Shown one piece after another: positions 1 through 8,796 of a stretch of DNA of 49,872 bases (position 1 is the stretch's first letter; every line of letters begins with the position of its first letter). A program made the translations under genes and the position numbers. The notes beneath the pieces are model-generated. The model saw only the letters and a list, made by a program, of their open reading frames with translations. It was not told the DNA's origin and did not search any database. Source of the stretch: a bacterium (GTDB taxonomy: Bacteria > Vulcanimicrobiota > Xenobia > Xenobiales > JADMJV01); contig JASBRJ010000202.1 in NCBI GenBank assembly GCA_030149525.1, forward strand, positions 1 through 49,872, given 5' to 3'.

Positions 1-810
1 TTGAAGAAAGAGGCTCGCCGAGACCTTCAGGCTCATCATCTGAGACGGGAGAAACTCGTTGCAGAAGTTCGTGGTTGGGCTGATGAGATGGGCTTGCTCG
101 ACGAAGCCGGCGAGTTGGAATCTTCTGGGGGGACTGGAACCAAGCTCGCCAACCCCGCCGGCTCCGCCTGCCCCGAGATAGACACACAAGTTGACCCGAG
201 AATCCACATGGAGTCGGCGGAAGGGTCGGCCAATGACTCGAGGGTCGGCTTGCAACTGCTCCAGGTTCCGCAAGTTCTTTCCGGCGAGCTCCCCCTCACT
301 CAGGTGGAGGCCAAAAAAATGCTCCGAAGCTGCGAGCCCGACAGCCTGGAGACCCTTCAGGATCTTCTGGCTAACCTGAATTTTAATCCCCACGCCCGCC
401 ACCCTAGTAAATCCCAGCGAACAGGGCTTCTTCGACGGGACGGTTATTGCTGTTCGGTCCCGGGCTGCCCGAATCGCTTGTGGTTGGAGATTCATCATAT
501 CAAGCGCTACTGCGACGGTGGTCGGACGCTACCGGATCTTTTAGTGACGTTATGTCGGAAATGCCACAAAAACGTTCACGACGGGCATCTCCATATCACC
601 GGGACCGTTTCGGATGGCCTTCTTTTCACGGACTCAGCCGGTCGAAATCTAGCTCGGGACTACCGTATCGCCAAAGCTGAATGGCTCGACTTCTGGTTGG
701 GTTGGTACGGCACCGAAGAAGACTCTCACCTTCACCGGGAAATGGCGGTTTATCGGGCCGATAAGGTCTTTCGTAGAACGGAGACCCCCCTGCAACTCAG
801 GGTGGCATAA
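1..810 (+). CDS. HNH endonuclease family protein, probably 5'-truncated by the window
   Basis: The C-terminal part carries an HNH-type metal-binding fold. It has CSVPGCPNR, then LEIHHIKRYCDGG (roughly residues 150-175), then LCRKCHKNVHDG, giving paired Cys residues and the His-His core of the HNH/13E12-repeat group. The preceding stretch (roughly residues 100-145, with LRSCEPDSLETLQDLL) is helical. The first 80 residues are low in recognisable features. The frame is open from base 1, so the TTG there may not be the true start and more protein may lie upstream. The family nicks or cuts DNA, but for this subgroup the substrate is usually unknown. No methylase or recombination partner is visible. 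It ends 46 bases before uxaC on the same strand and is probably functionally unrelated. Confidence 0.7.
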   Translation: MKKEARRDLQAHHLRREKLVAEVRGWADEMGLLDEAGELESSGGTGTKLANPAGSACPEIDTQVDPRIHMESAEGSANDSRVGLQLLQVPQVLSGELPLTQVEAKKMLRSCEPDSLETLQDLLANLNFNPHARHPSKSQRTGLLRRDGYCCSVPGCPNRLWLEIHHIKRYCDGGRTLPDLLVTLCRKCHKNVHDGHLHITGTVSDGLLFTDSAGRNLARDYRIAKAEWLDFWLGWYGTEEDSHLHREMAVYRADKVFRRTETPLQLRVA

Positions 811-856
811 AGCATCAAGAGAAGGCCGAAACGGCTGAGGTGCGAACCGTTTAAGC

Positions 857-2233
857 ATGAACTCGGACAGATTTCTGGGTCAACATATCGGCATCTCCAG
901 GGCGCTTTATCACGAAGTGAGAGACCTACCGCTGGTTTGTCCTCACGGTCACGTGGATCCAGCTCTCTTGTCGGCGCACGAGGTGTCTTTCCCCGACCCT
1001 GTTTCTCTCCTGGTACGGCCGGACCACTATCTGTTGCGCATGCTTTACTCTCAAGGACTGCCGCTGGAGTTCTTTCTTGATGAAGAGCAAGACCCGCGTT
1101 TGGTCTGGAGGCGCTTCGCTGAGAATTATCAGCTATTTTGGGCTACTCCCTCAGGAGTTTGGCTCGATCATCAACTGGCAGACATCTTTGAGGTGGAGCA
1201 AAAGCTTTCTGCTGCAACAGCCGATGAGATCTACGAGTCGATTGTTGCTAAGCTCAAGCAACCCAACTTTCGTCCGAGGGCCCTTTTTGAGCGATTCAAT
1301 ATCGAGGTGCTGTGCACGACTGACGGTGCCACCGACAGCTTGGAGCATCATCAAAAGATCCGAGACGACGACTGGAAGGGCAAAGTGCTTCCGACCTTTC
1401 GTCCCGACAAACTTTTCTGTTTCGGAAGCCCTCAATGGCCCCAGGAATTGGCGAAGCTCCAGAATCTGGTGTCCAGCAATGTTTCAACCTGGAAAGGCTT
1501 TTTAGACGGCATTCGAGAGAGGCGTGCCGTTTTCAAAGACTTGGGGTGCGTCGCCACTGATCACGGTTGCGAAATCCCCTTCACCGAACATCTCACCGCT
1601 GCCGAGGCAGAGGGGCTTTTTGACGAGGCGCTACGCGGTAAACTTCCGGCCTACGATCATCGGCGCCTGGAAGGGCACATGCTCATCGAGATGGCCGCCA
1701 TGAGTTGTGAAGACGGCCTTGTGATGCAGCTTCACGCCGGCTCTCATCGCAATCACAACTCGTTTGTCTTCGACAAATTCGGTTCTGACAAGGGCTGCGA
1801 TATTCCTCGAAGTGTGGATTTCACCCACGGTCTCAAGCCACTCCTTAACGCCTTCGGAAACGACCCCCGGTTCAGGCTCATCGTTTTTACGCTAGACGAG
1901 TCAACCTACAGTCGTGAGCTGGCACCGTTGGCAGGTCACTATCCGGCTCTGCGACTCGGTCCCCCCTGGTGGTTCTTGGATAGTCTCAACGGAATGAAGA
2001 GGTACTTCGATCAGGTCATGGAGACCGCGGGCGTTTACAACACGGCCGGTTTCAACGACGACACCAGAGCGTTCTGTTCCATCCCGGCCCGTCACGACAT
2101 GTGGCGGCGAGCGTCTTGCCGCTGGTTATCCGAGGTGGTTGTGGACGGTTTGCTGAGCGCCGACCAAGCCTCTGTCTTGGCCAAAGAGTTGGCAGTAGGA
2201 CGAGCCCGCAGTGCCTACCGACTTGAGGACTAA
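857..2233 (+). CDS. uxaC: Uronate (glucuronate) isomerase
   Basis: The enzyme interconverts D-glucuronate and D-fructuronate (or galacturonate and tagaturonate) in the cytoplasm, the first step of hexuronate breakdown. The 458-residue length is normal for the UxaC family of the amidohydrolase superfamily. Family marks include the N-terminal metal-binding PHGHVDP (His30, His32), then TTDGATDSLEHH, VLPTFRPDK, a QLHAGSHRNHN segment, and the C-terminal FNDDTRAFCSIPARHDMWRR. The start ATG at 857 places PHGHVDP near residue 30, as expected. No strong Shine-Dalgarno precedes it; GAGG at 837-840 is rather far. It converges with the GH31 gene, overlapping by 4 bases. Together with the UxuB-type reductase at 11873 it supplies the front of a glucuronate pathway. 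Function as a uronate isomerase is near certain; which uronate is preferred is inferred from context. Confidence 0.93.
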   Translation: MNSDRFLGQHIGISRALYHEVRDLPLVCPHGHVDPALLSAHEVSFPDPVSLLVRPDHYLLRMLYSQGLPLEFFLDEEQDPRLVWRRFAENYQLFWATPSGVWLDHQLADIFEVEQKLSAATADEIYESIVAKLKQPNFRPRALFERFNIEVLCTTDGATDSLEHHQKIRDDDWKGKVLPTFRPDKLFCFGSPQWPQELAKLQNLVSSNVSTWKGFLDGIRERRAVFKDLGCVATDHGCEIPFTEHLTAAEAEGLFDEALRGKLPAYDHRRLEGHMLIEMAAMSCEDGLVMQLHAGSHRNHNSFVFDKFGSDKGCDIPRSVDFTHGLKPLLNAFGNDPRFRLIVFTLDESTYSRELAPLAGHYPALRLGPPWWFLDSLNGMKRYFDQVMETAGVYNTAGFNDDTRAFCSIPARHDMWRRASCRWLSEVVVDGLLSADQASVLAKELAVGRARSAYRLED

Positions 2234-4563
2234 GAATTGTCGTCTTCGTCCTCCAGCAACACACAATCCACGTCAGTCTCGAAACCGTCGGGCACTCTGA
2301 AGCGAATTTCTCCAAAATCCGGCTCAAAGTGACCTTCGATATTGATGGACAGAGCTAATTGGGAGCTGACCTGGCGCACTCTCAGATCCAAGAGAAAGAA
2401 CGCTCCTTGTTGGTAGTCGAAAGTGGTGCCGTCGTCGTCATAGAAAACACTCTTGAAGTCTCCACCACCCGGATAGATTCGAATCTCCCGGAACTGCTCC
2501 GGTCCGTCGATGCTGTCGGCTCCACGTGGAGCGAGAAAAAGGGCACTACCTCCACGAACAAAGAGGGGGATGGTGTCGAGTCCAGCCTCAACGGTCACCG
2601 TCTCCCCGCCTTGATAGTACCTTTCCGAGTGAAAATCCCACCAACCCGTCTCGCACTGAGGTAGGTAGACTTCTCGTTCCAATCTTCCCGGGTGGAGTAC
2701 GGGCGCCACAAGCAGATTGTCTCCCCACATAAACTCCCGGTCTTCGTTCAGACAGCGCTCGTCGTTAGGGAAGTTCATAAAAGTGGGTCTGAGGATCGGT
2801 CTAAAATAGCGATGGGCGTCCCAACAAAGAGTATAAAGTTGGGGGATAAACTGCATCCGCAGAGCCAGAGCCTCGCTAATGGCGTCCGTCACTTCCGGAT
2901 ACATCCAGGGCTCTGTGATAGAGCCTTCAGGCTTCCAGGAATTGACCCCAAATCGTGGAGTGAAAGCCCCAATAAAAAACCATCGAGCGAGCAATTCGGC
3001 AGAGGGGTCAGGCCCGGAAAAGCCACCTACGTCATGACCGATATTGTAGATGCCCGACATGCTTAAGCCGAGGGCCATCTTGTTGTTGTATTCCAGGGTT
3101 TCCCAGGCGGTGTTGTTATCGCCGGACCAGGTCTGCGCATATCGTTGCAAGCCGGGGCAGCCGCAACGGGAAATAGACCAGATTCTCTGCTCCGGATTTC
3201 GGCTCTGGGCGATTTCGTGAGAGGCTCTGGTCATCCAAAGCGACATCAGGGGTCGAATGAGCGAGACCGGAATTTCTCTGCCAAAACCGTTGCAGCGAGC
3301 CTCGTCGTCCCAGATGACGTACTCATTATTGTCGTTCCAAAGCGCGTTGAACCCGTAGTCGAGAAGATTCTCTGCAACCTTTTCCTGCCACCAGCTGTAG
3401 GTCTCGGGGTTGGTGAAGTCGAGATGGGAGCCGCGGCTGTCCCAAAATTGCGAAATCTCTTGATGCCCGGACTCGGAGTCTTTGACGAAAAGCCCCTTCG
3501 CGACAGCCTCTTCGTAGAGGGGGTGATCTGTCAGGAGAACAGGCTTGATGTTCGCCGCGAGTCGAATGCCTCGTTGATGAAACTTGTGGTTCAGAGCTTT
3601 GGGGTCGGGGAATTTCTCCCGGTTCCAGTTGAAAACATAGCGCTTGCCGTTCCGCGACGTATAGCCCGACCCGTATTTAAACGTTTTGACGGGAGTTTTA
3701 TGCTCCAGAGATTCTGTGAGAAATTGCTCCAACCGTTCCTGAGCATTCTCCATATCCGTGTAGGTCATGGATGTAGTGGAGTAGCCTAACGACCATTTGG
3801 GCGGGAAGTACGTTCGACCGGTTAGCCAGCAGAAAGACTGGGTGATTTCCATCAGAGTGGGACAGGCGATCACATAGAAGTCGAGATCGCCGTCCTCTGC
3901 CCGGTACGAGGTGAACGGTCCGTGATAGTTGTCAATCTCCTCGCCGAAATTGAAACGAGCGGTGGCCAGGTTGTCGTAAAAGACCCCCAGATAGCCGTGT
4001 TTGTGATGTTCGATGTAGAAGGGAATGTGTTTGTAGAGCGGGTCGGAAGTACGGGCGTCATATCCCATGGGATCAACGTTTCGGAGTTCAAAGCTTCGAC
4101 CCCGCCGGTCGATCTCACCGGAGCGTTCCCCCAAACCGTAAAATCTGCTTTCGGGTTTGAGTTGATGAAAGTGCCAGACTCGATGACCTCTTCGACCGAA
4201 GGCTACGGCACCGGTGGTGCGCTCGGCCAGGATGGGATGCTCCTTGTAGGACCATTCGAGATAATAAGGAGAGCGATGGAATCGGCACGCGATTTCGCCG
4301 ACGGTGAAAGTGTCGCCACGGAGCTCTCCCCTCACCCGGTCGCCCGGCAGGTTGAGTCGGTCCAGGCCCTCCAGCGGCACCTGAGCTTCCCCTTGAGCGA
4401 TAGACCAGGTTCTGTCCAGGCGCATAGCACCGTCCTTACGGATGAGAACACGAACGATATTCTGGGTGATGGCTTCCACCAGGAGTTTGTGCCGACCATC
4501 AACGACTCCATGAACGGTTCCGTTCAATTCTTCAAGTGAGGTGAGTTGCTCAAGAAAACGCAA
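2230..4563 (-). CDS. Glycoside hydrolase family 31 (alpha-glucosidase/alpha-xylosidase type)
   Basis: This 777-residue retaining alpha-glycosidase has the GH31 layout: an N-terminal beta-sandwich (residues 1-240, with FYGLGERSGEIDRRG), a TIM barrel (250-600) and C-terminal beta domains. The catalytic nucleophile is predicted as Asp411 in ALWNDNNEY, a variant of the usual W-x-D-M-N-E. The acid/base is Asp482 in TWSGDN. ARWFFIGAFTPRFGVNSW is also typical of the family. No signal peptide is visible, so it probably acts in the cytoplasm on imported oligosaccharides. It sits beside uxaC in a locus with a CE15 glucuronoyl esterase, so an alpha-xylosidase or a glucosidase acting on hemicellulose fragments would fit. 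The sequence alone does not fix the substrate. It overlaps uxaC tail-to-tail by 4 bases and follows the GNAT gene by 12 bases on the same strand. Confidence 0.9.
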   Translation of the reverse strand: MRFLEQLTSLEELNGTVHGVVDGRHKLLVEAITQNIVRVLIRKDGAMRLDRTWSIAQGEAQVPLEGLDRLNLPGDRVRGELRGDTFTVGEIACRFHRSPYYLEWSYKEHPILAERTTGAVAFGRRGHRVWHFHQLKPESRFYGLGERSGEIDRRGRSFELRNVDPMGYDARTSDPLYKHIPFYIEHHKHGYLGVFYDNLATARFNFGEEIDNYHGPFTSYRAEDGDLDFYVIACPTLMEITQSFCWLTGRTYFPPKWSLGYSTTSMTYTDMENAQERLEQFLTESLEHKTPVKTFKYGSGYTSRNGKRYVFNWNREKFPDPKALNHKFHQRGIRLAANIKPVLLTDHPLYEEAVAKGLFVKDSESGHQEISQFWDSRGSHLDFTNPETYSWWQEKVAENLLDYGFNALWNDNNEYVIWDDEARCNGFGREIPVSLIRPLMSLWMTRASHEIAQSRNPEQRIWSISRCGCPGLQRYAQTWSGDNNTAWETLEYNNKMALGLSMSGIYNIGHDVGGFSGPDPSAELLARWFFIGAFTPRFGVNSWKPEGSITEPWMYPEVTDAISEALALRMQFIPQLYTLCWDAHRYFRPILRPTFMNFPNDERCLNEDREFMWGDNLLVAPVLHPGRLEREVYLPQCETGWWDFHSERYYQGGETVTVEAGLDTIPLFVRGGSALFLAPRGADSIDGPEQFREIRIYPGGGDFKSVFYDDDGTTFDYQQGAFFLLDLRVRQVSSQLALSINIEGHFEPDFGEIRFRVPDGFETDVDCVLLEDEDDNS
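2520..2531. repeat. 12-bp palindrome CTCCACGTGGAG, copy 1 of 3
   Basis: Perfect 12-base palindrome inside the GH31 gene; here one further base on each side also pairs, making 14 bases. The identical 12-mer recurs at 8047-8058 and 12272-12283, all within genes. Confidence 0.6.
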
Positions 4564-4575
4564 GAGATTTCCGCC

Positions 4576-5040
4576 TTAAAGATCTTTAATGCAACGAAGG
4601 AGCTCTTCGTCGAATCCGATGTGACGATAGAAGCCCCGCGCCCGCTCATTGTTCGTGAAGACGTTGAGGGTGAGGCTTTTGGCCCCTAACTCTTTGACTC
4701 GTTCTTCAATGGCAGATACCAGGGCGCGGGCGGCTCCACACCCCTCGGCTTCCTTTGCCACCGTCAAGACTTCCAGGTGAGCCGACGGCGTCTGACTGAG
4801 AGCCTCGGGTCGAAGAGTAGCGAAGGCAACCCCAACAATCTTCTCCGAGGAATTGACCGCGACCTCAAAGACGGAGTTGGGAAGATTGCCTTCCGCCCAT
4901 TTGTGGACCAGTTGGGAGTCGCCGGTCCAAAGTTCTTTCGGTTGGCGTCGAGATGGGATTTGAAAATCGGCCAGTCGAGGCAGGAGAGCCAGAATTTGGT
5001 CGGCCTGTTCTGGCTGGGCCGGTCGTACCGTAAATTGCAT
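4576..5040 (-). CDS. GNAT family N-acetyltransferase
   Basis: This is a 154-residue single-domain GNAT protein starting MQFTVRPAQPEQ. The start at 5040 was chosen because the homologous fold begins there; the 18 residues available upstream look non-coding. The acetyl-CoA binding region is EVLTVAKEAEGCGAARALV, a degenerate Q/R-x-x-G-x-G/A pattern. It is followed by SLTLNVFTNNERARGFYRHIGF, the typical last strand-helix of the fold. It would transfer an acetyl group to a small amine or protein amine; the target cannot be read from the sequence. It lies upstream of the GH31 gene with a 12-base gap, so the two may be co-transcribed, and it is divergent from the SxtJ-like gene with 93 bases between them. 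Confidence 0.85.
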   Translation of the reverse strand: MQFTVRPAQPEQADQILALLPRLADFQIPSRRQPKELWTGDSQLVHKWAEGNLPNSVFEVAVNSSEKIVGVAFATLRPEALSQTPSAHLEVLTVAKEAEGCGAARALVSAIEERVKELGAKSLTLNVFTNNERARGFYRHIGFDEELLRCIKDL

Positions 5041-5133
5041 GGGGCCAGGTTCCCGAGCCTTAGGAGCGTGTCCTGTTGCGGAGATGCCCCCCAAAGCAGG
5101 GGTTTGAAGCGCCCCTGGGAATCAGGCCTGGCT

Positions 5134-5586
5134 ATGAATACCGAGGTGAGCAAAGTCGTTTGGCCCTGGCGAGAGGCGGATTCCGGCGAGTCGAAGGACC
5201 GCGCGGGGAAGCTGCGCCAGGCGGCCGTCATTCAAGGCGTAGTGGGCGGTCTTATTGGAACCGGGATCTACACCTACCTCTCCACCACTGTGGGGATGGT
5301 CGCCTGGAGTATCGCAGGCATATTGACCCTCATCGGTCTCATTTCACCCACCGGTCTCTACGCCAAAGTGAAGTCGGGTTTCGACGCTTTCGGCAGATTC
5401 GTTGGCCAGGTGATGAGCTGGACTTTGCTGGTGCCGGTTTACTGGCTCTTTTTCACTCCCTTTCACTGGCTCTTTCGTCGAGGAAAGAAAGACTCCATGA
5501 CCCGCTGGCTGGAGCCTGACGCTTCAACTTATTGGATTGAGCGAGACGAGGAGCCCAAAAAAGAATCCTATGAGAGGCAGTTCTGA
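5134..5586 (+). CDS. SxtJ-like small membrane protein, partner of carbamoyltransferase
   Basis: This 150-residue protein has a polar N-terminus, then two or three closely spaced hydrophobic segments: IQGVVGGLIGTGIYTYL, VAWSIAGILTLIGLI and VMSWTLLVPVYWLFF. It ends in a charged tail with a WLEPDASTYW motif. This pattern and its position match the SxtJ family, commonly found directly beside NodU/CmcH-type carbamoyltransferases. The start ATG at 5134 (MNTEVSKVVWPWR) gives the family-typical length; the longer open frame upstream overlaps the divergent GNAT gene and is not used. Its stop overlaps the carbamoyltransferase start by one base (TGATG), implying translational coupling. The molecular role of SxtJ is not established. 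Confidence 0.82.
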   Translation: MNTEVSKVVWPWREADSGESKDRAGKLRQAAVIQGVVGGLIGTGIYTYLSTTVGMVAWSIAGILTLIGLISPTGLYAKVKSGFDAFGRFVGQVMSWTLLVPVYWLFFTPFHWLFRRGKKDSMTRWLEPDASTYWIERDEEPKKESYERQF

Positions 5587-7418
5587 TGCGCATACTCGGT
5601 ATCAGCGCCTTCTATCACGACTCTGCCGCCTGTCTTATAGACTCCGGAAAAATCGTGGCAGCAGCCCAAGAAGAGCGTTTCACTCGCAAAAAGCATGATT
5701 CGGACTTCCCCGTCAACGCCGTGCGTTATTGCCTGGCCGAAGGGGGAGTGGGCTCCGACCAACTCGATGCCGTAGCCTTCTACGACAAGCCTCTTCTCAA
5801 ACTTCACCGCATTCTGGAAACCTATCTTTCCATCGCTCCCAAGGGGCTGCGTCCCTACATGCGGGCTCTACCGGTATGGCTGAGAGAGAAACTGTGGACC
5901 TATCCTGAGATCGAAGAGTCACTCAGAAAGTGTGGAGTCCAAGCCCCCGACAAAATCTACTTCCCCGAACACCACGAGTCTCACGCCGCAAGCGCATTTT
6001 TCCCCTCACCTTTTCAGGAAGCAGCCGTTCTCACCATGGACGGAGTGGGGGAGTGGAGCACAACAAGCATCGCGCTCGGTGAGGGCAACAAGATGCGGAT
6101 GCTCAAGGAGATCCGATTCCCTCACTCTCTGGGGATGCTCTACTCCGCTTTCACCTACTATCTCGGATTCAAGGTCAACTCCGGCGAATACAAACTCATG
6201 GGACTGGCCCCTTATGGTGAGCCCAAGTATGTGGACAAGATCAAAGACAATTTGATCGATATTAAAGAGGACGGCTCTTACCGTCTCAACATGGATTACT
6301 TTTCCTATCTCGACGACCTGGTCATGACAAGCCCGCGTTTCCACGAGCTTTTCGGTGCCCCGCCCAGAACTTCAGAATCTGATCTGACCCTTAGAGAGAT
6401 GGACATCGCCCGCTCCATTCAGGTGGTCACCGAAGAGTGTGTTTTGAAATTGGCCAAACACGCCCGCGAACTAACCGGTAAGAAGTATGCCTGCCTTGCC
6501 GGTGGGGTGGCCCTGAACTGTGTGGCCAACGGCGTGCTCCTGAGAGAAGGCATCTTCGACGATATCTGGATTCAACCGGCTGCAGGTGACGCGGGAGGGG
6601 CTCTGGGCGCAGCCCTTGCCGTTTGGCACAACGTCTTCGACGGTGAACGAAAAGACGTGGGCCCCGACGACGCCATGGAAGGCTCCTATCTCGGTCCCGA
6701 CTTTCCTCCAGAGGAAACCCGCGCTTGGCTGGAAGCCAATGGCTACCCCTATGAAGACCTCTCCGATGAAGTGTGGCCTCACAAGATCGCCGAGTTGATC
6801 GAGGCGGAGAACGTTATCGGTCTTCATCAAGGACGTATGGAATTCGGGCCACGAGCTCTGGGAAACCGCTCCATCATAGGAGACCCACGCTCGCCAAAAA
6901 TGCAGTCGGTCATGAATCTCAAGATCAAGTACCGAGAGAGCTTTCGACCCTTCGCACCGTCATGTCTTGAGGAGAGGGTGGGCGATTTCTTCGAGTTGGA
7001 TCGACCCTCGCCTTACATGTTGTTGGTGGCGCCGGTCAAGGAAGACCGACTGGTCAAAGGCGACGGGTCGGAGCGGGACCTCCCGCTTCGAGAATGGGTC
7101 AATCGTCCGCGTTCCGATGTTCCTGCCATCACTCACGTGGATTATTCGGCTCGTGTGCAATCGGTCAACCCGAAAACCAATCCTCGTTACTATGCTTTGA
7201 TCAAAGCTTTTGAAGAACGCACCAATTTCGGAATCGTGGTCAACACCAGTTTCAACGTTCGGGGAGAGCCCATCGTGTGCACTCCCGAAGACGCCTATCG
7301 GTGCTTTATGAGAACGGAAATGGACTATCTGGTTTTAGGTCGCTTCCTTTTGGAAAAAACCAAACAACCGGAATGGCAAGATAAAGAGAAGTGGCAAGAG
7401 ACCTTCGTTCTCGATTAG
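5586..7418 (+). CDS. Carbamoyltransferase, NodU/CmcH family
   Basis: This 610-residue enzyme uses carbamoyl phosphate and ATP to O-carbamoylate a hydroxyl group on a sugar or secondary metabolite. The N-terminal TsaD-like domain shows GISAFYHDSAACLI, AQEERFTRKKHDSDFP and PEHHESHAASAFF with the metal-binding His residues, then VLTMDGVGEW and ACLAGGVALNCVANG. The C-terminal carbamoyltransferase domain contains GRMEFGPRALGNRSI, YRESFRPFAPS and a late NTSFNVRGEPIVCTPEDA. Length and motifs look complete. It lies in a four-gene cassette: SxtJ-like, carbamoyltransferase, DUF5989, SGNH hydrolase. No polyketide, aminoglycoside or nod genes lie nearby, so the acceptor is more likely a cell-surface or envelope glycan than an antibiotic. 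That acceptor assignment is inference. Confidence 0.93.
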   Translation: MRILGISAFYHDSAACLIDSGKIVAAAQEERFTRKKHDSDFPVNAVRYCLAEGGVGSDQLDAVAFYDKPLLKLHRILETYLSIAPKGLRPYMRALPVWLREKLWTYPEIEESLRKCGVQAPDKIYFPEHHESHAASAFFPSPFQEAAVLTMDGVGEWSTTSIALGEGNKMRMLKEIRFPHSLGMLYSAFTYYLGFKVNSGEYKLMGLAPYGEPKYVDKIKDNLIDIKEDGSYRLNMDYFSYLDDLVMTSPRFHELFGAPPRTSESDLTLREMDIARSIQVVTEECVLKLAKHARELTGKKYACLAGGVALNCVANGVLLREGIFDDIWIQPAAGDAGGALGAALAVWHNVFDGERKDVGPDDAMEGSYLGPDFPPEETRAWLEANGYPYEDLSDEVWPHKIAELIEAENVIGLHQGRMEFGPRALGNRSIIGDPRSPKMQSVMNLKIKYRESFRPFAPSCLEERVGDFFELDRPSPYMLLVAPVKEDRLVKGDGSERDLPLREWVNRPRSDVPAITHVDYSARVQSVNPKTNPRYYALIKAFEERTNFGIVVNTSFNVRGEPIVCTPEDAYRCFMRTEMDYLVLGRFLLEKTKQPEWQDKEKWQETFVLD

Positions 7419-7428
7419 GAGCAAAAAC

Positions 7429-7593
7429 ATGGGCAAATTCGGATATGTCGGCAAACTGATGAAAGAGCTTTACGCCTTTGCCATGGAAGAGAAGGTATAC
7501 TGGATGGCTCCTCTTGTGATCGCACTTCTCGTGCTCTCGTTTCTTATCGTTGCCAGTCAGTCGTCGGCGCCGTTTATTTATACGTTGTTCTAG
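7429..7593 (+). CDS. DUF5989 family small membrane protein
   Basis: This is a 54-residue protein starting MGKFGYVGKLMKELYAFAME. An amphipathic N-terminal part is followed by EEKVYWMAPLVIALLVLSF, one transmembrane helix, and the C-terminus SSAPFIYTLF. The K-x-Y/W-W-x-x-P boundary and the APFIYTLF ending are hallmarks of DUF5989 proteins, the usual third member of carbamoyltransferase/SxtJ clusters. The gene starts 10 bases after the carbamoyltransferase stop, with a TTAGGAG-like ribosome-binding site overlapping that stop region. Function is unknown; it is probably a membrane anchor or regulator for the carbamoylation complex. Confidence 0.85.
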   Translation: MGKFGYVGKLMKELYAFAMEEKVYWMAPLVIALLVLSFLIVASQSSAPFIYTLF

Positions 7594-7600
7594 GCGATTT

Positions 7601-7620
7601 GTTAACATCAAACAGTTAAC
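7601..7620. repeat. GTTAAC inverted repeat in the DUF5989-SGNH gap
   Basis: Two copies of GTTAAC (7601-7606 and 7615-7620) flank an 8-base spacer in the 80-base gap before the SGNH hydrolase. Each copy is itself palindromic, so the element could be a two-site operator or a weak hairpin. No T-run follows, so it is not a convincing terminator. The next gene has its own good ribosome-binding site (AGAGGAG at 7661-7667). Confidence 0.35.
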
Positions 7621-7673
7621 GTTCCACAACCGCCACAGATGGACCGGCTACTCTTCGACTAGAGGAGCCATCC

Positions 7674-8789
7674 ATGAGACTGCAATCGATCAACATCAAC
7701 ACCGGCTTTCCGGTGAACAGTATCAATCTCACCCTGCCCGCCGCCACCGCGCCTAGTTTGAAGCCCGGCCCGATCGGCTTTCAGGGGTCCTTGGCGGGGT
7801 TTGAGATGCTGCCCGGTTTTGCCAACTTCGGCAATGCCCCCGCAGGGCTTGGAGCCATCAACTCAGGCTTTCTGGGGGTTCCCTACCAGTCTCCCCTAAA
7901 CAGTGTCATGGGGACGATGACTATGATGATGATGCTGCAGCAAATGATCGCGTTGATGAGCCAGTTTGTGGGGGCGGCCACCGGTGGTTCAGGGATGAAC
8001 GGGGCTGGTCTAGGTTTCCCGGGCATGTATCAGAACGGGAACTCCGCTCCACGTGGAGTCGTCGGGATGGGTGGTGGCGGTGGCAACGGAAATGTTGCTG
8101 CCCCCTCGGCGAGCGCCGGGGCTCCCGCCGGTACTGTAGCACCGACAAACGCAGCCGCACCCTCCAACGGAAGCGGCGCCTCCCCGGTTCGAATAGGACC
8201 CGGAACCAAAGTTCTTGAGATTGGAGACTCCCACAGTGTGGGCGCTTTCGGTCACGAACTGGATGCCAAGTTAAGAGGGACCGGCGCTCAGGTGGCCACT
8301 TACGCGAGCGCCGGCGCCACCGCATCAACTTTTGTGCAAGGCAAGTCTACCCGCTACGGATACTGGGAGAAGGGCGCCGACGGAACAGAACGGACCGTGG
8401 GATACGGGAAGACGGCTCAGACGCCACGCCTGGATAGCCTCATCGCCAAAGAAAAGCCCCATGTCATCGTGGTGAATCTGGGAGCAAACTTTCGGGGAAG
8501 TAACCCCAAATCGCAGGTGGACCAACTGGGACAGGTGGCCAAGAAGTACGGCATTCCCATCGTTTGGGTCGGCCCGCCTAAAACGGCTAAGGATGCTTCC
8601 AATCCCGGCTCCCTGGCCAGGTTTGATCAAGAAATGGCTCAGGCGGTGGCTCCCTACGGCAAATACGTTTCCTCCAACCAGCATACGCCTCAGTATTCCG
8701 GTGGTGACGGTATCCACTATGGAGGCTCCAAGGGTACTCAGCTGGCCAAGAATTGGGCCAACGGCGTTTTTCGCGATATCGTGGGCTAG
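7674..8789 (+). CDS. SGNH/GDSL-type hydrolase with long low-complexity N-terminus
   Basis: This 371-residue protein has its catalytic domain in the C-terminal half. Block I is VLEIGDSHSVG (nucleophile Ser186 in GDSH), block III is VNLGANFRG (Asn272), and block V is GGDGIHYGG (Asp345, His348). SGNH enzymes are esterases, acyltransferases or deacetylases, often acting on envelope glycans. Residues 1-175 are unlike the domain: an Asn/Leu/Pro-rich leader, a Met-rich hydrophobic stretch (residues 79-99, containing four consecutive Met), then Gly- and Ala/Pro-rich linkers. No classical signal peptide is seen. The start ATG is supported by AGAGGAG six bases upstream. As last gene of the carbamoyltransferase cassette it may edit the same glycan that is carbamoylated; that is inference. 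Confidence 0.85.
   Translation: MRLQSININTGFPVNSINLTLPAATAPSLKPGPIGFQGSLAGFEMLPGFANFGNAPAGLGAINSGFLGVPYQSPLNSVMGTMTMMMMLQQMIALMSQFVGAATGGSGMNGAGLGFPGMYQNGNSAPRGVVGMGGGGGNGNVAAPSASAGAPAGTVAPTNAAAPSNGSGASPVRIGPGTKVLEIGDSHSVGAFGHELDAKLRGTGAQVATYASAGATASTFVQGKSTRYGYWEKGADGTERTVGYGKTAQTPRLDSLIAKEKPHVIVVNLGANFRGSNPKSQVDQLGQVAKKYGIPIVWVGPPKTAKDASNPGSLARFDQEMAQAVAPYGKYVSSNQHTPQYSGGDGIHYGGSKGTQLAKNWANGVFRDIVG
8047..8058. repeat. 12-bp palindrome CTCCACGTGGAG, copy 2 of 3
   Basis: Perfect 12-base palindrome inside the linker region of the SGNH hydrolase gene. The identical 12-mer also occurs at 2520-2531 and 12272-12283. Confidence 0.6.
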
Positions 8790-8796
8790 TTGGAGC

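Noticed and set aside
1-810. HNH protein as part of a defence island
   Set aside because: No restriction, methylase, abortive-infection or toxin-antitoxin partner is visible; the gene stands next to metabolic genes and is cut by the window edge.
3145-3789. 214-residue plus-strand open frame inside the GH31 gene
   Set aside because: It lies antisense to well-conserved GH31 motifs, including both catalytic Asp regions or their vicinity, and has no recognisable domain.
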